From: Hemerocallis citrina
Lineage: Eukaryota; Streptophyta; Magnoliopsida; Asparagales; Asphodelaceae
DNA length: 64,000 bases
Direction: 5' to 3'
Assembly: GCA_017893485.1 (NCBI GenBank)
Contig: CM030367.1
Location: 87,432,910 to 87,496,909 of the forward strand
How positions within the stretch are numbered: position 1 is the stretch's first letter; the number at the start of each line of letters is the position of its first letter. Of this stretch, positions 9,508-20,951 are shown one piece after another. Position numbers and translations under genes: made by a program. The notes below the pieces were generated by a model. That model did no database searches. It was not told where the DNA came from and was given only the letters and a program-made list of their open reading frames with translations.

Positions 9508-9999
9508 TTTGGAAAGTCTATGTGGATGGGTCTTCCAGCTTTGAAAGGAGCAGAGCCGGAGTCATCTTGCTCGGTCCCGACGAGTTCACCCTCCAGTACT
9601 CGTCGCATCAACTTCCATGCCTCCAACAAAGAGGTCGAGTATGAAGCTCTCATCAACGGACTCCTCTTATTACGAAAAATAGGGGCATGAAGAGTCGGGG
9701 TGTTCAGTGACTTCCAACTGGTGGTGAATCAAATCCGGGGCGAATATGAGGCTAGAGATGACCACATGATCAAGTACTTGGCCTATGTGAAGAAACTCAT
9801 GTCTACTTTCGAAGAAGCCGAAGTCACTCGCATCGCACGTGAGGAAAATAGGCAAACACATAACCTCTCTAAGATAACCTCCTCATCATTCGACGGACTC
9901 GACCATACTATGCTCATTAAGGTCCTACTCAAGCCAAGCATCAAAGAGGAGACACTAGAGCCCATGTCCATCACCTCCAAACACCCGGAGATTGCTTGA
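9508..9999 (+). pseudogene. Second, archaeal-type RNase H (Tat lineage marker)
   Basis: A second RNase H domain lies between RNase H and integrase, which is known for the Tat lineage of plant Gypsy elements. Blocks seen: WKVYVDGSSSFERSRAGVIL (first catalytic Asp), a frameshift near 9600, NKEVEYEALINGLLLLRKIG (catalytic Glu), a TGA at about 9688 in place of CGA, VFSDFQLVVNQIRGEYEARD (third acidic residue) and VTRIAREENRQTHNLSKI. The spacing and motifs fit the duplicated RNase H. The domain ends at a TGA at 9997-9999. Confidence 0.82.
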
Positions 10000-10139
10000 T
10001 GAAACCCTTGATCAACTTTCTCGACAGGGGAGTCCTCCCATCGGTGAGGGCTAAAAGATCGGAGTGAAGCAAGAAAGATCCGGGTGAGGGCTGAAAGATC
10101 GAAGTGAAGCAAGCATGATCAGGGTGAGGGCTGAAAGAT

Positions 10140-11262
10140 ATACCCTCGTCGAAGGAGTCCTCTATAAGCGCTTATACACACAGGTTGATGGCCTACCTTA
10201 CATATGATGCCTCTCCTTCGAAGAGGCCTATTACTCCCCCGAAGAGGTACATGAAGGAATATAAGGTCTGTTGCATAAAAAGTTCTCAACCATGGATACT
10301 ACCCTCAACGATGGCCAAGCATATATCCGTCAATGTATCCCCTGCCAGAAGTACTCCTCCATCAAGCAAGTACTCCAAGCCAACCTCAGCTCTATGTCAA
10401 GCCCCATCCCTTTCGCCATGTGGGGAATGTACTTGCTTGGACCATTTCATCCCACTGTTGGACAACGTAACTTTCTAGTGGTAGCCATCGACAACTTTAC
10501 AAAGTGGGTCGAGGCAGAACCGCTAGCTTCCATTACAGAGCATAAGGTTCAACAATTCTTCTGGAAGAACATAATTTGTCTGTTCGGGATTCCCCGGATA
10601 CTGGTCACCGACAATGGAACTCAATTTGTTAGTAAGGGATTCTGCAAGTTTTGCACTGATTTGGGGATTGAACAACTCTTCTCCTCTATTTCACACTCCT
10701 AGACCAACAACCATGTCGAGAATGCCAACCGACAAATATTGTATGGCCTCAAGAAGAGACTTGGTGAAGCTTCAAAGGGGCTATGGGTCGAAGAGCTCCC
10801 AAGCGTGCTCTAGTCCTACAGAACCACAACGAAATCCTAATGGGAGAATCCTCATTCAACCTCACCTTCGACACGAAAGCACTCATCCCTCTGAAAGTAG
10901 GATTACCTTCCCCTCGCCTCATCTCCTTTAACAAAGAGCAGAATTTGAATGGACTCCAGGCTAATTTAGATATCGTTGAAGAAGTTCGAGATAAGTCGAC
11001 CCGATGAAGACATATCTACTAGCAGAGGGTAGAGAAGTTATATAACAAGAAGATCCGTCAGGCCAACCTTAAAAATGGAGCCCTCCTCCTTCGAAAGCTC
11101 GAGATATCCAACCCACGTAAGAAGGGAAAGCTGTCCCTAATTGGGAGGGACCATACAAGGTCTCACAAGTGGTCCGCCCAAGAGCTTACCAACTTTAAGA
11201 CCGGGGGGGGTATCAAGGACTTGGAACATTGAGCACCTGATGAAGTATAACGAGGGTGCTTA
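10140..11262 (+). pseudogene. Tat integrase
   Basis: Integrase inserts the cDNA into the genome. After a degraded zinc-binding region (IRQCIPCQKYSS near 10330) the DDE core is visible: VAIDNFTKWVEAEPLAS (first Asp), FGIPRILVTDNGTQFVSKGF (second Asp), then a TAG at 10700 in place of Gln, and NNHVENANRQILYGLKKRLG (Glu). W-to-stop at 10811 and further frame changes follow. The C-terminal tail retains TWNIEHLMKY near 11220, the usual end of Tat pol. A row of short indels and stops makes it inactive. Confidence 0.8.
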
Positions 11263-11384
11263 AGTAATAAAGGCCGACACATATAGCAACCGCTTAGTTA
11301 CTTTTTTCAATATTTTTTATGTCTTTTCTTTTGCAAAATTCTTGTACAATTCCACCGAATGCAAACAATGAGTCAGACACATGG
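11263..11384. other. Spacer after Tat pol
   Basis: Short AT-rich stretch between the integrase end and the tandem array; no feature seen. Confidence 0.4.
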
Positions 11385-13780
11385 TCCACTCTGGAACAAC
11401 ACCAACTACTTATTGAGAACCCCAATGAGTGCGGAGTCCATGCTCATGGTACAAAGAGTCTCTCTATCCACTTGCCACCGAGTAAGTGTGCGGGGCTCAG
11501 TTCACCATTCGATTGCTCCCAAAACTTGTCGTTAACCTGTTTGGAGTTCATACTCATGGTTCATAGAGTTGGTTTAGCCACTTGCCACAGAATAAGGGTG
11601 GGGCATGCCTCACCATTCAATCTGCTACCAAAACAACCAACAGACGAGTGCGGAGTCCATGCTCATGGTCTCATGGTTTATAGAGTCACTCTACCCACTT
11701 GCTATCAAGCAAGGGTAGGCACGTCTCGCCATTCGAATGCTCCCAAAACTCATCATCAACCTGTTCAAAGTCCATAATGATTCGTAGAGTCGATCTAGTC
11801 CATTGCCACTGTGCAAAGGTGGGGCTCACCTCGCTATTTAATCTGCTCCCAAAACAACCCACATACATGTGCGGAGTCCATGCTCATGGTTCATAGAGTT
11901 GCACTAGCCACCTTCCACCGAGTAAGTGTGTGGGGCTCGATTCACCTTTCGATTGCCCCCTAAACTCATTTTCAACCAGTTCGGAGTCCATACTCATGGT
12001 TCATATAGTCGCTTTAGCCACTTGTCATTGAGCAAGGGCAGGGCACGCCTTGCCATTCGATTAGCTCCCAAAACAACTCACAAACAAGTGTAGAGTCCAT
12101 GCCCATGGTTCACAGAGTTGCTCCAGCCACTTGCTACCGAGCAAGGGCGGGGCTTGCCTCGCCATTCGATCTGCTCCCAAAACAACCAACAGACGAGTGC
12201 TGAGTCCAAACTCATGGTTCATAAAGTTGCTCTAGCCACTTGCCACCAAGCAAGGGCAGGGCACACCTCGCCATTCGAATGTTCCCAACACTCATCGTTA
12301 ACCTGTTCGAAGTCCATACTATTGGTTCATAGAGTCGCTTTAGTCCATTACCACTGAGCAAAGGCAGGGTTCACCTCACCCTTCGATCTACTCCCAAAAT
12401 AACCCACACATAAGTGCGGAGTCCATGCTCATGGTTCATAGAGTTGCTCTAACCACTTGCCACCGAGTAAGTATGCGCGGCTCGATTCGCCATTCGATTG
12501 CTCCCAAAACTAATCGTCAACCTATTCGAAGTCTATACTCATGGTTCATAGAGTCACTCTAGCCAGTTGCCACCGAGCAAGAGTGGGGCACGTCTCACCA
12601 TTTGATCTGCTCCCAAAATAATCCACGGATAAGTGCATAGTCCAAGTTCGTGATTCATTGAGTCGCTCTAGCCACATGCCACCGAGCAAAGACGGGGCAT
12701 GCCTCGCCATTTGATCTGCTCCCAAAACAACCAACGAATGAGTGCGAAGTCTATGCTCATGGTTCATAGAGTCGCTTTAGGCACTTGCCACCAAGCAAAG
12801 GCAGGGCAGGGCTTGCCATTGATTGCTTCCAAAACTCATCGTCAACCTGTTCAGAGTCCATTCTCAATGGTTCATAGAGTCGTTCTAGCCACTTGCCATC
12901 AAGCAAGGGCGACACGCCTTACCATTCTAATCCTAAAACAACCCACAGACAACTGCGGAGTCCATGCTCATGGTTCATAGAGTTTCTCTAGCCATTTACC
13001 ACCAAGTAAGTGTGCAGGACTTGATTCGCCATTCGATTGCTCCCAAAATTCGTCATTAACTTATTCGGAGTATATACTCATAGTTCATAGAGTCACTCTA
13101 GCCACTTGCCACCGAGCAAGGGCAGGGCACACCTCACCATTCGATCTGATTCCAAAATAACCAATAGATGAGTGTAGATTCTATGTTCATGGTTCATAGA
13201 GTCGCTATGGCCACTTGCTACCGAGTAAGTGTGCAAAGCTTGATTCGCCATTAGATTGCTCTCAAAACTTGTCATCAACCCATTCGGAGTCCATATCCAT
13301 GGTTCATAAAGTCACTCTAACCACTTGCCACCGAGCAAGGGCGAGGCACACCTTGCCAATTGATCTGCTCCTAAAACAACCCCTAAACAAGTGCACAGTC
13401 CATGCTCATGATTCATAGAGTCACTTTAGCTACTTGCCATCGAGCAAGGGTAGGGCAAGCCTCGTCATTCGATTGTTCCTAAAACTTTTTGTCAACTTGT
13501 TCGGAGTCCATACATATTGTTCATAGAGTTTTCCTAGCCACTTGTCATCGAGCAACGGCGAGGCACGCCTCACCATTCGATCTGCTATCAAAACAACCCC
13601 CAGAAAAGTCTGGATTCCATGCTCATGGTTCATAGAGTCGCTTTAGCCACTGCATAAGTGTGCGGGACTCGATTCACCATTCAAATGCTCCCAAAACTCA
13701 TCGTCAACCCATTCACAGTCCATACTCATGGTTCATAGAGTTGGTCTAGTAGTACGCACCCGAGAAAGGTCAGAGACTTA
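11385..13780. repeat. Tandem array, about 22 units of about 109 bp, with alternating A/B subunits
   Basis: Each unit contains CTCATGGTTCATAGAGTCGC, CCACTTGCCACCGAGCAAGG and CGCCATTCGAT. Unit marks recur about every 109 bp (near 11442, 11552, 11664, 11775, 11881, 11991, 12101 and so on to 13727). Two variants largely alternate. A has CAAAACTCATCGTCAACC with 'catactc'; B has CTGCTCCCAAAACAACC with 'gagtgcggagtccatgctc'. This gives a roughly 218-bp higher-order period. Units are well diverged. Tat-type elements are known to carry such tandem arrays between pol and the 3' LTR. No coding role. Confidence 0.9.
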
Positions 13781-14280
13781 ACTCGCCACTTGATCTACTT
13801 CCGAAACACTTAAAAAATAAGCATGGAGTTTTACACCCATGACACGAAGTTGCTTTAGCAACGTACAACCAATTGTGTTAGAGAGCTTAACTCTCCATTC
13901 AGAGCAAGCAATCACAATGCTTTAGCCACCCTGACGAACATAAATAGGGTCAAGCCCCTCTCAAAGGACACTCCCGCAACTTGCAGCAACAAGGGCACCA
14001 GATATCCAACCCTCTACTTGAGTTTCCACAGCTTCTCTAACCCAAAAAAGTTACTACTCAATGAGAAGAAGAGACAATGCTTGAACACTTAAAAGATTTT
14101 CATTTCATATCAACATCTCAGTACAAGTTCAAAAGAAGCAATCAACAAGATTACAAGTCTCCCTTCAAGTTATCTCTACTCCCTCGTGGCAAGGGGATAT
14201 TCTTGTTAAGGAACAAGCGTAGCCTACGACTCCCTGGCTATCAAAGCACCATCTTTCAAATGATCTGAAGGGAAGACCAA
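13781..14280. other. Spacer between tandem array and antisense genes
   Basis: No gene seen on either strand. It starts with one or two very degraded array-like units and runs into the 3' end of the antisense coiled-coil ORF. Confidence 0.4.
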
Positions 14281-14842
14281 ACCCACAGATTGAGTCTGAG
14301 CCACTTAACCATCAACACGCGCTACCCCTCCAATCGAGGCAACACTTGACGAACCAACTACTCCGCATTGGGCATATCCCGGATTCCTCGAGATCTCGTA
14401 GGAACGTAAATCTAGTTCATGAAATGACCTCCCATGATTTATCTCATCATGAGAGTAAGAAGTGCTACTTGTCTTAGCCCCCTCAAGAAGTCGCTTCAAT
14501 CAATGGATCTCCACTTCCCGCTCGACAAGCCTCTCCTTGAGATGAGAATCCTTCACCCTAATCTTCCAATGGGCCTTGAGTGCATACCAAACAGTGCGAA
14601 TGAGTCTCTTTCGAGAATTCACGGACAACCTCTTTTAGATGAGCAACTTCTAAGATCATCTCGTGTATTACGTTCTTCAACTCAACTCTCTCTGTGGTAG
14701 CTGCAAGCAACGAACGACGAAGGGATTTAATCTCTAAATCCCTCCCAATGATTTTCCTAGCAAGCAGAGTCTCACCATCGTGCAAGCATCCCTCTACATC
14801 AGGTGGAGGCGTCTCCCGCTGAAAGTCACCAGGGAAACCTGT
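14281..14842 (-). pseudogene. Antisense Tat ORF, coiled-coil C-terminal part
   Basis: The minus strand encodes a helical segment at 14785-14558 (LARKIIGRDLEIKSLRRSLL, then ERVELKNVIHEMILEVAHLK) with heptad-like leucine and valine spacing, consistent with a coiled coil. A further minus frame at 14499-14305 ends RSYEISRNPGYAQCGVVG. It belongs to the antisense accessory transcription unit of this element; the upstream part continues at 18806 and beyond, and the solo LTR at 14843 separates them. No catalytic motif is seen. Stops break the frame. Confidence 0.5.
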
Positions 14843-15112
14843 CGTAACCGCTGTTTTTCCAAAAATGTATTTTGTGTATTTTCCGCATTTAAAAATTTTT
14901 GCAAATTATTTTTCCGGTTTTTAAATTCTTTTGTCAGATTGTACTATTAGATCTCCTATCAAAAATCTGTTTTCGATCAATAATTTATTTGTTACTATTT
15001 TCTATGAATTTTACATTTTAATACAAATCTTATTTTTTTATTATTACTCTGATTTCTGTTATTATTACTACTACTGTTATTATTAGTACTATTATTATTT
15101 TTATCATTTTCT

Positions 15113-15131
15113 TATTATTATTATTATTGTG

Positions 15132-15200
<69 letters not shown>

Positions 15201-15219
15201 GTTGTTGTTGTTGTTGTTT
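15113..15219. repeat. (TTA)n / (TTG)n microsatellite
   Basis: A run of about 29 TTA repeats changes into TTG repeats near 15200, inside the solo LTR. Confidence 0.95.
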
Positions 15220-15479
15220 TCTTTACTACTATCAGTATTATTATTTTATTGTATTACATTTTGATTTTATATTAAAAATCCTATTTAAGTATATATATAT
15301 ATATATCCTATTTTCCTTATTGGATTTATTTAACCCCAAATACCCATTTAACTCTAAACAACTCCTTAAACCCATTTAATCCCTAACTACCCAATACCCA
15401 CTTAACCTACCCAGACTCGTTACCCTATTCAGCCCAACCCGTACCCCAACTCTCACCCTAAAAACCCTAAACCTACTCC

Positions 15480-15487
15480 TATATATA
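15480..15487 (+). promoter_or_regulatory. TATA box of type B solo LTR
   Basis: TATATATA followed within 30-60 bp by a C-rich, GC-rich leader. The related LTR at 54569 has TATAAATA at 54899-54906 before a similar leader. Confidence 0.55.
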
Positions 15488-15944
15488 CCCTGCCCCCTGT
15501 TCTAACCTATCTCCCTATAACCAGCCGCTTCATCTTCTCATTCCTCCCCTGTCACCTTCAACCTCCCGAAGCCCCTATCTCTCTCTCCCTCCTGTGCTGC
15601 ACCCACCATCCTCCGAGCCTTCCCATCCTGCTCGGCGACTCCCCCTGGCCTCCCCAGTCGTGCCTTGGCCTTCCCCATGGCCGCTGACGCCGCACCACAG
15701 ACCACTCGACGCGCTGCAGTCAGCCGCCTCGCGACGCACAGTCGCGTCGCCACCGTCCACCAGTGCCTCCGCTGTGCCTCCTTGCTCACGACCTCATGTC
15801 GCCGGAAGCCAGCAAGACATTGCCGTGCAGCCCCTGCAGCGCCAGCCTCGACGTCAGCACCTCCAGCCAGTCGCGCTGTCCCCATACAGCATCTTCGCTG
15901 TCAGCACCTGCAGCGATCACCCGTGATCTTGATCCTTTGATTTT

Positions 15945-16207
15945 GACCGTCGGATCTTCCTTGATCATCTTGATCATCATGCTTGATTGGATGTGGGCCG
16001 TTGATCTCCTCTTGATCAACCAATTAGATCCTAGCCGTCCGATCTCTTCTTAATCATCACGATCATGATGATCATCAATTTCTTTTGATCACAGCCGTTC
16101 AATCGATCGATCTTGATCTTCATCATTATGTTCATCATCAGGAAAATCTGACCGTTCGATCTGATCCGATCATCTTGATCTTGATCTTCGATCTCAGCCG
16201 TCCGATT
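15945..16207. repeat. Six copies of a CCGTCCGATC-like motif in a GATC-rich block
   Basis: Forms of (A/G)NCCGTTCGATC or CCGTCCGATC start near 15945, 15995, 16032, 16092, 16149 and 16195, mixed with many TGATC words. Spacing is irregular (37-60 bp). Possibly regulatory or a degraded tandem repeat. Confidence 0.6.
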
Positions 16208-18805
16208 ATGTTCGTGATCATCTCGTTCGTTGGTCTGTGTTCGTGATTGGTTCATTTGATTCGTTCGTTGTGTTCGTGCCCATGAATCCGTTCCCATTGT
16301 TCATGCTTTTTTTCCGTTTCTGTCGTCGTCTTTCAGGTAAGTAACTTGTATTAAATTCCTTTGCAAATACAAGTACTAAATACCACTTGTAGTGTAGTTG
16401 GGTTCTAGAGGCAATTAGTATGTGAATCTCCTTGTTGATGTTTTCTCTATAGTGATGATTTGACCATAGTTGCCTTACGACATACATGACATGATATAAC
16501 CTAGGATTGACCACATCTTGTTGCATATATGCATGTTATTTATGTGTTAGCTTGTACTCGTTCATGTTATTCGTGATAGACTTGTCTTGGACTTGTGAAA
16601 TACCCTATACCGTGTTGCTTGGACATCTATTATACTCTATTTCATGTTTGGTCATGTTTTGGATGAGTTCTATGTGAACTAGTGGATTTTGTGCATATAC
16701 GATATTTTCAGTTTTGCTGACTTTTCAGTTTTGATCAGTATTTTAGACCCTATTAAGGTCAGTATTTGAAAATATTTTGTGAACATGAACTGTAGAGAAT
16801 TCTGTCTGTTTTTCAACCCTTTTGACGGATCTCAGTTTTGATTTACGGTTTGTGAGTTATGTCTATTTTACTACAGTGATGTCGAAAGATTTTCAGATTT
16901 TGATTTCTATGATTTCTGAAGAGTAATCTATTTTTCTTATGGTGTTAAAATTATTATTTTGATCTGAAATTTTGTAGATTACTTCTAGACTTGATTGGGG
17001 TTTATCCAGAAATTTGGTGGATTTATTTGAATAGTTTTACAAACCGTTTTATGCTTGCAAACAAAGATTTTACATACAGAATTTTACTACTGTTCAGTAA
17101 AGAACTTGATTTTCTACCTATTTCTATTTGCTGTTTCTAAAATATTTCTGAATATGAAAGTTAGCCTACTATATCTATTTTATTAAACTTTTAGCGGATT
17201 TGGATTTGGATTTATGGTTTGTGAGATATTGCTGTTTTCGTACTGCAGTGTTTACAATTTCAGATTTACAAAACTACTACATTTCGATGTTTTCTGATTT
17301 TACTTGACTACTCTATTTTTGTTGGAAAATTATGAAACTTGGTTTTCTGTTACTATACATATAGGGGAATACCCCAGATTTTTCGTGGATTTATTTATTG
17401 AGTTTTCATGCTGTTTTCCTGTTCTTGAATACGATCTTCTGATTTCTAACTGAACCTACTTTTTGGATTCAAATCAGTTTTGAGTTATGTTTTCTTGAAA
17501 TACTATATGACTTATATATGTTCGCTGGATTCGGTTGGGAGTCTATTTTCTATAAATTTTGAAGGAATCAGGTTTGCATGTTTGTAACAACGGAAATCAC
17601 TGTTTTACTACAGTATGGTCTTGCGGTCCTGAACTAGAAATTTGGTTATTTAATCTTTTTATGAGTTATCTTGCACCCGTACATATTTAGCTTGCAACTT
17701 GAACTTATTATATGATCATGCCATGTTATTCTTAATATATTTTGTACACCTACATGCTTGTTGACACTAATAATAAATAACCAAGCCGAGGTTTAAGGAA
17801 AAGATCTAATAATGGATAATTCAGAAACGTGTACTCGGAAGGGGATCCACTGATCCTACGTGATTACTTGATACATGATGCTTGACATGTGATTACTTGA
17901 TACTTGCACGCAAGACACGTACTTTCCACTTGCACAACTTGACACGTGATACATGATACATGATACTTGGAGCTTGGACCTCGATGCTTGATACTTATCT
18001 CTAAGTACACTGCACTATATGGTCCACTATGAAATCTAAAGCGAAATTATTTGTTGTAGCAACCATGTAGTGTGGGCTGCATGAAGTGCTACCTAGATAG
18101 TAATAACTACAAGACTTGGTACATAACACTTGAACATGATACATGCTTACTTGATACTTGCTACATGTTCACATGATACTTGATACTTGTTTCCTGTTTA
18201 TATGATATTGGTTCACTTGACACTTGATACATGCCACTTGTACTTGTTCATATTGCTATGCTGGTATTCTTTTTTGTTATTATGCATATGCCATATCATT
18301 AGTTAGTTTTTCCCATGTACTTGTATCCTGCACTACAAGCGGCCTGTAACTTGCATTGATGGGAGTTTGTTTTTTTTTTCCTCTTCCTGCAATTTATTAA
18401 AATACAGATTTTGGAGATCAGCTGCCAGATGGAATAGGAAAGATGAGATAATAGGTGCTGGAGTTTTGCTATCATGATTTTCCTGCTATTATTATTATTT
18501 TCTTGTTGCTTGTTTGAACAATTGTATTTTGATACTTGGATTTATTTGTATTAGGGCAATATGACCTAGGATATTTGACTTATTCAGATCTGGATTATTT
18601 GAGATTAATATATTTTGATTTCAAGTGTTCTTGTTGGTATTTTGGTTCATATGTACATGCTTGGTTGATTCTTTTGCTTCCGACTCTGATTATTTTTGTG
18701 AAATGTTGTAAAGATTCTTAAACAGCTTATGGATGATGAAAATCATTCCTGGGCTTAGTCACGTATCTGTATTCCGTATTCTCTTTTGGCAAGCGGGGCA
18801 TGACA

Positions 18806-19235
18806 CCTGCTTAGATATTCCTCTTGGTTAACACTCTCCTCAAGCAGCCGATCTTCACTTCCACCATGAATAGCTTATTTCGTAAGCGAGTAAGCCCTAA
18901 CTCCTTCACACATAGCATAGTACAAAGACGGGCAATCTTGCCGTCGCGAGGATCACTATCAACATACACAACAACCTGTTAATAGGAAATAGCAGAGGAT
19001 CACTACAATGGTGGTGATCAAAGCTACAAAAGATGTGAAGACTAAAGAGTTCAAATCTAACACATAAAAAACCGTCGCCGGAAAAGAAGTACACAAGTGT
19101 CGAGTAGTAAAAGAGTTTTCATTGCAATTCAGAAAAGAGGAAGATACATCAAGCGGTGGTCAGTCCGCTATTAGGCACATAAAAAAAGCAACTAAACAAA
19201 AACTAAGTCAAAAACGAAGAAGAAGAGTCAAAGAT
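18806..19235 (-). pseudogene. Antisense Tat region, 5' side of coiled-coil ORF
   Basis: Continuation of the minus-strand unit beyond the solo LTR. The reverse strand just right of the insertion reads GVNQEEYLSRFPGD across the TSD into the coiled-coil ORF. An intron-like boundary may lie near 18970. Beyond that I see only broken frame and the region downstream of the next antisense exon. Confidence 0.4.
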
Positions 19236-20946
19236 TCATCTTGGTAGACGAAGCCAGGGGGAGGGGGGAAAGGTTCCGACAACCTCCTTTCCCTTCGCTC
19301 CTACACTCCCTATAGGGCTCTCCACCTCTACAACAACAGTCTCGCCTAGCTCTATCTCCACATCCTCCTCTTCACCATCTCCCGATCCTGGCTCCTTTCC
19401 ATGCTGCAAGCCTAGATGGTACCCCTTCCTGTCAAAGTGGGGGACACACTGAATAACATCGTCGATGGCCTTGTGTTCGGAATTCTTAATGTTGGCAAAC
19501 ATGTGGTTATCCGCCTTTACCCAAACACAAGCAACCTCGTCCTCCTTCGCCTTGGTCGCCTCATCATCCTTCCTCCTCAACTCCGCCTTATGCTGAGCAA
19601 CCTGCTCACTAATAGCCTCTCCTCGGATCTTGGCTGCCTCCTTGTTGACTAATGACTCCCAGCGCTTCTTATCCTATAAACAGGTTGCTAATATGGCAGG
19701 TGATCTAAAAAATTATAACAAAGAACTTCAGAACTTGGGAGAAGCTTACAAAAACTTCAAGAATGAACAAAGAAAGCAAAACAACAACACTCACCGACAT
19801 GTTGGCTCGAGCCAACTCCAAGGCAGAAGAGCCAGGACCCTCTGCAGCCATCCTAGCCCTGTCCTTCGAGGCTGGAGACGTTAATTTGCCTCCATACAAC
19901 TATCTTCATCCTTGAGAAAACCATTGTGTAGCTTGATGGTCTAGCCCGAGAAGTATATCGTGTAGAGCCAATCAGAGAGAGCCGCATCAGCAAAAGCAAT
20001 CAGGGGTGGGAGCTTTCGCTCGAACACAGATGCCAAAGAAGCCCCCTCGCGAGAAGGACTCCTAGAAGATGCCTGGGGTGAGCCGAGGCCGTAGTAGGAG
20101 CAGAGGGTGACGGGCTCTTAGCCGTCATCACACCCCCAGGATGGGTCACCGTTCACTTCCTCTTCTTCCCCTCGAAAACTTTGGAACTGAGCCCGGTGCG
20201 CTTCGCCATGATCGTCGCAAAGTCCATACCCTCGGTATCTGCAAAAAGGAAACAAGGGAGGATGTCAAAACAAGAAGTAAAATACGGGGAAACAAGACAC
20301 TAAAATACTTAAGCAAATAAAGAGTTGAAGTTGTACTAGGGTCTATTGGCCTCATCCCCCACTAAAAGAGAACATCCTCCGTGACCTACTTCCGCCTCAA
20401 TGGCTCCTGCTTAAGGAGGTCTTCACACAACTTCTTCTCTTCCTCCCCAACATCGGGTCTGCCCTAACCCACCTCGGCACTATCGTCTGCCACTTGGTGG
20501 GGATCCCCTACGGCTCCGAGCTACACAATAAAAAGAACTTCTTCTTCCAAAATTGTATTGAATTTGAGACCTCAATTAGCTTCACCCCAGAACGAGGAGT
20601 AAGGTAGAAGTGGAACTCTGATTTGCTCTTTTGGTGAAGCCATTAAACTCGACTTGGCACCCACTACCCGACACTGTAGAATGAAGGCGCTCACCTGCCT
20701 CCACATATTCGGCACAAGATGTACGGGCTGATTGTGTACCACCTCAAAACTTCCGTGACGAAGGGATGTATTGAGAAACGAAGGTCAACATGAAGGGCAT
20801 TGAAAGAGAATTAACAATACTGAATGGGGAGTGTCATACATGCCCTATATCCAGGGCAAGGCAGAAGAAGCCCAAACTAAGAAAAGATCATGAAACTGTC
20901 TCTAATTAGATGGAAATCCGCTTCTGATAAGATATTTGGGACAAAG
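19236..20946 (-). pseudogene. Antisense Tat accessory gene, 3' exons (Transposase_28 / 'putative gypsy type transposon')
   Basis: Minus-strand continuation of the gene that starts at 37398; the Copia insertion at 20947 splits it. From right to left: a domain with LLLPCPGYRAC, FSIHPFVTEVLRWY, FYLTPRSGVKLIEV and GIPTKWQTIVPR, which matches the plant 'putative gypsy type transposon' family (PF04195-like). An intron-like stretch with TTTTTGCAG follows (acceptor near 20247), then GMDFATIMAKRTGLSS, a second intron-like stretch (GTGAGTG donor near 19795, TTATAG acceptor near 19680), and a charged tail (HKAELRRKDDEATKAKEDEV, FDRKGYHLGLQHGKE). Many stops, the first near 20892. Such antisense genes are known in some Tat elements; their role is unclear. 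Confidence 0.65.
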
Positions 20947-20951
20947 TCGGC

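Larger units (their letters stand above)
14843..18805 (+). mobile_element. Solo LTR, type B (3963 bp) inserted in the Tat element
   Basis: Begins CGTAACCGC (TGTAACCGC with a T-to-C change) and ends AGCGGGGCATGACA. It is flanked by CCTGT (14838-14842) and CCTGC (18806-18810), a one-mismatch TSD. No PBS, gag or pol lies inside, so it is a solo LTR left by LTR-LTR recombination. It is related to the solo LTR at 54569-57672 (same C-rich leader after a TATA box, same AAGCGGGGC-TGACA end). ORFs at 15538-16053 are chance ORFs in the GC-rich leader. Confidence 0.88.

Noticed and set aside
11319..13633. Several ORFs of 60-150 codons with repeating 'VHAHG' and 'NQQT' patterns
   Set aside because: Products of translating the tandem array; frames differ from unit to unit.
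11385..13780. Possible CRISPR-like or regularly spaced repeat array
   Set aside because: The repeats are contiguous, diverged 109-bp units without unique spacers, in plant DNA within a retrotransposon.
15538..16053. Overlapping ORFs of 60-115 codons on both strands
   Set aside because: They lie in the GC-rich leader of a solo LTR, are low-complexity (Ala/Pro/Arg/Ser) and overlap each other in several frames; no domain seen.
18536..18721. 61-codon ORF with a hydrophobic C-terminus
   Set aside because: Inside the solo LTR just before its 3' end; T-rich DNA gives hydrophobic codons by chance.
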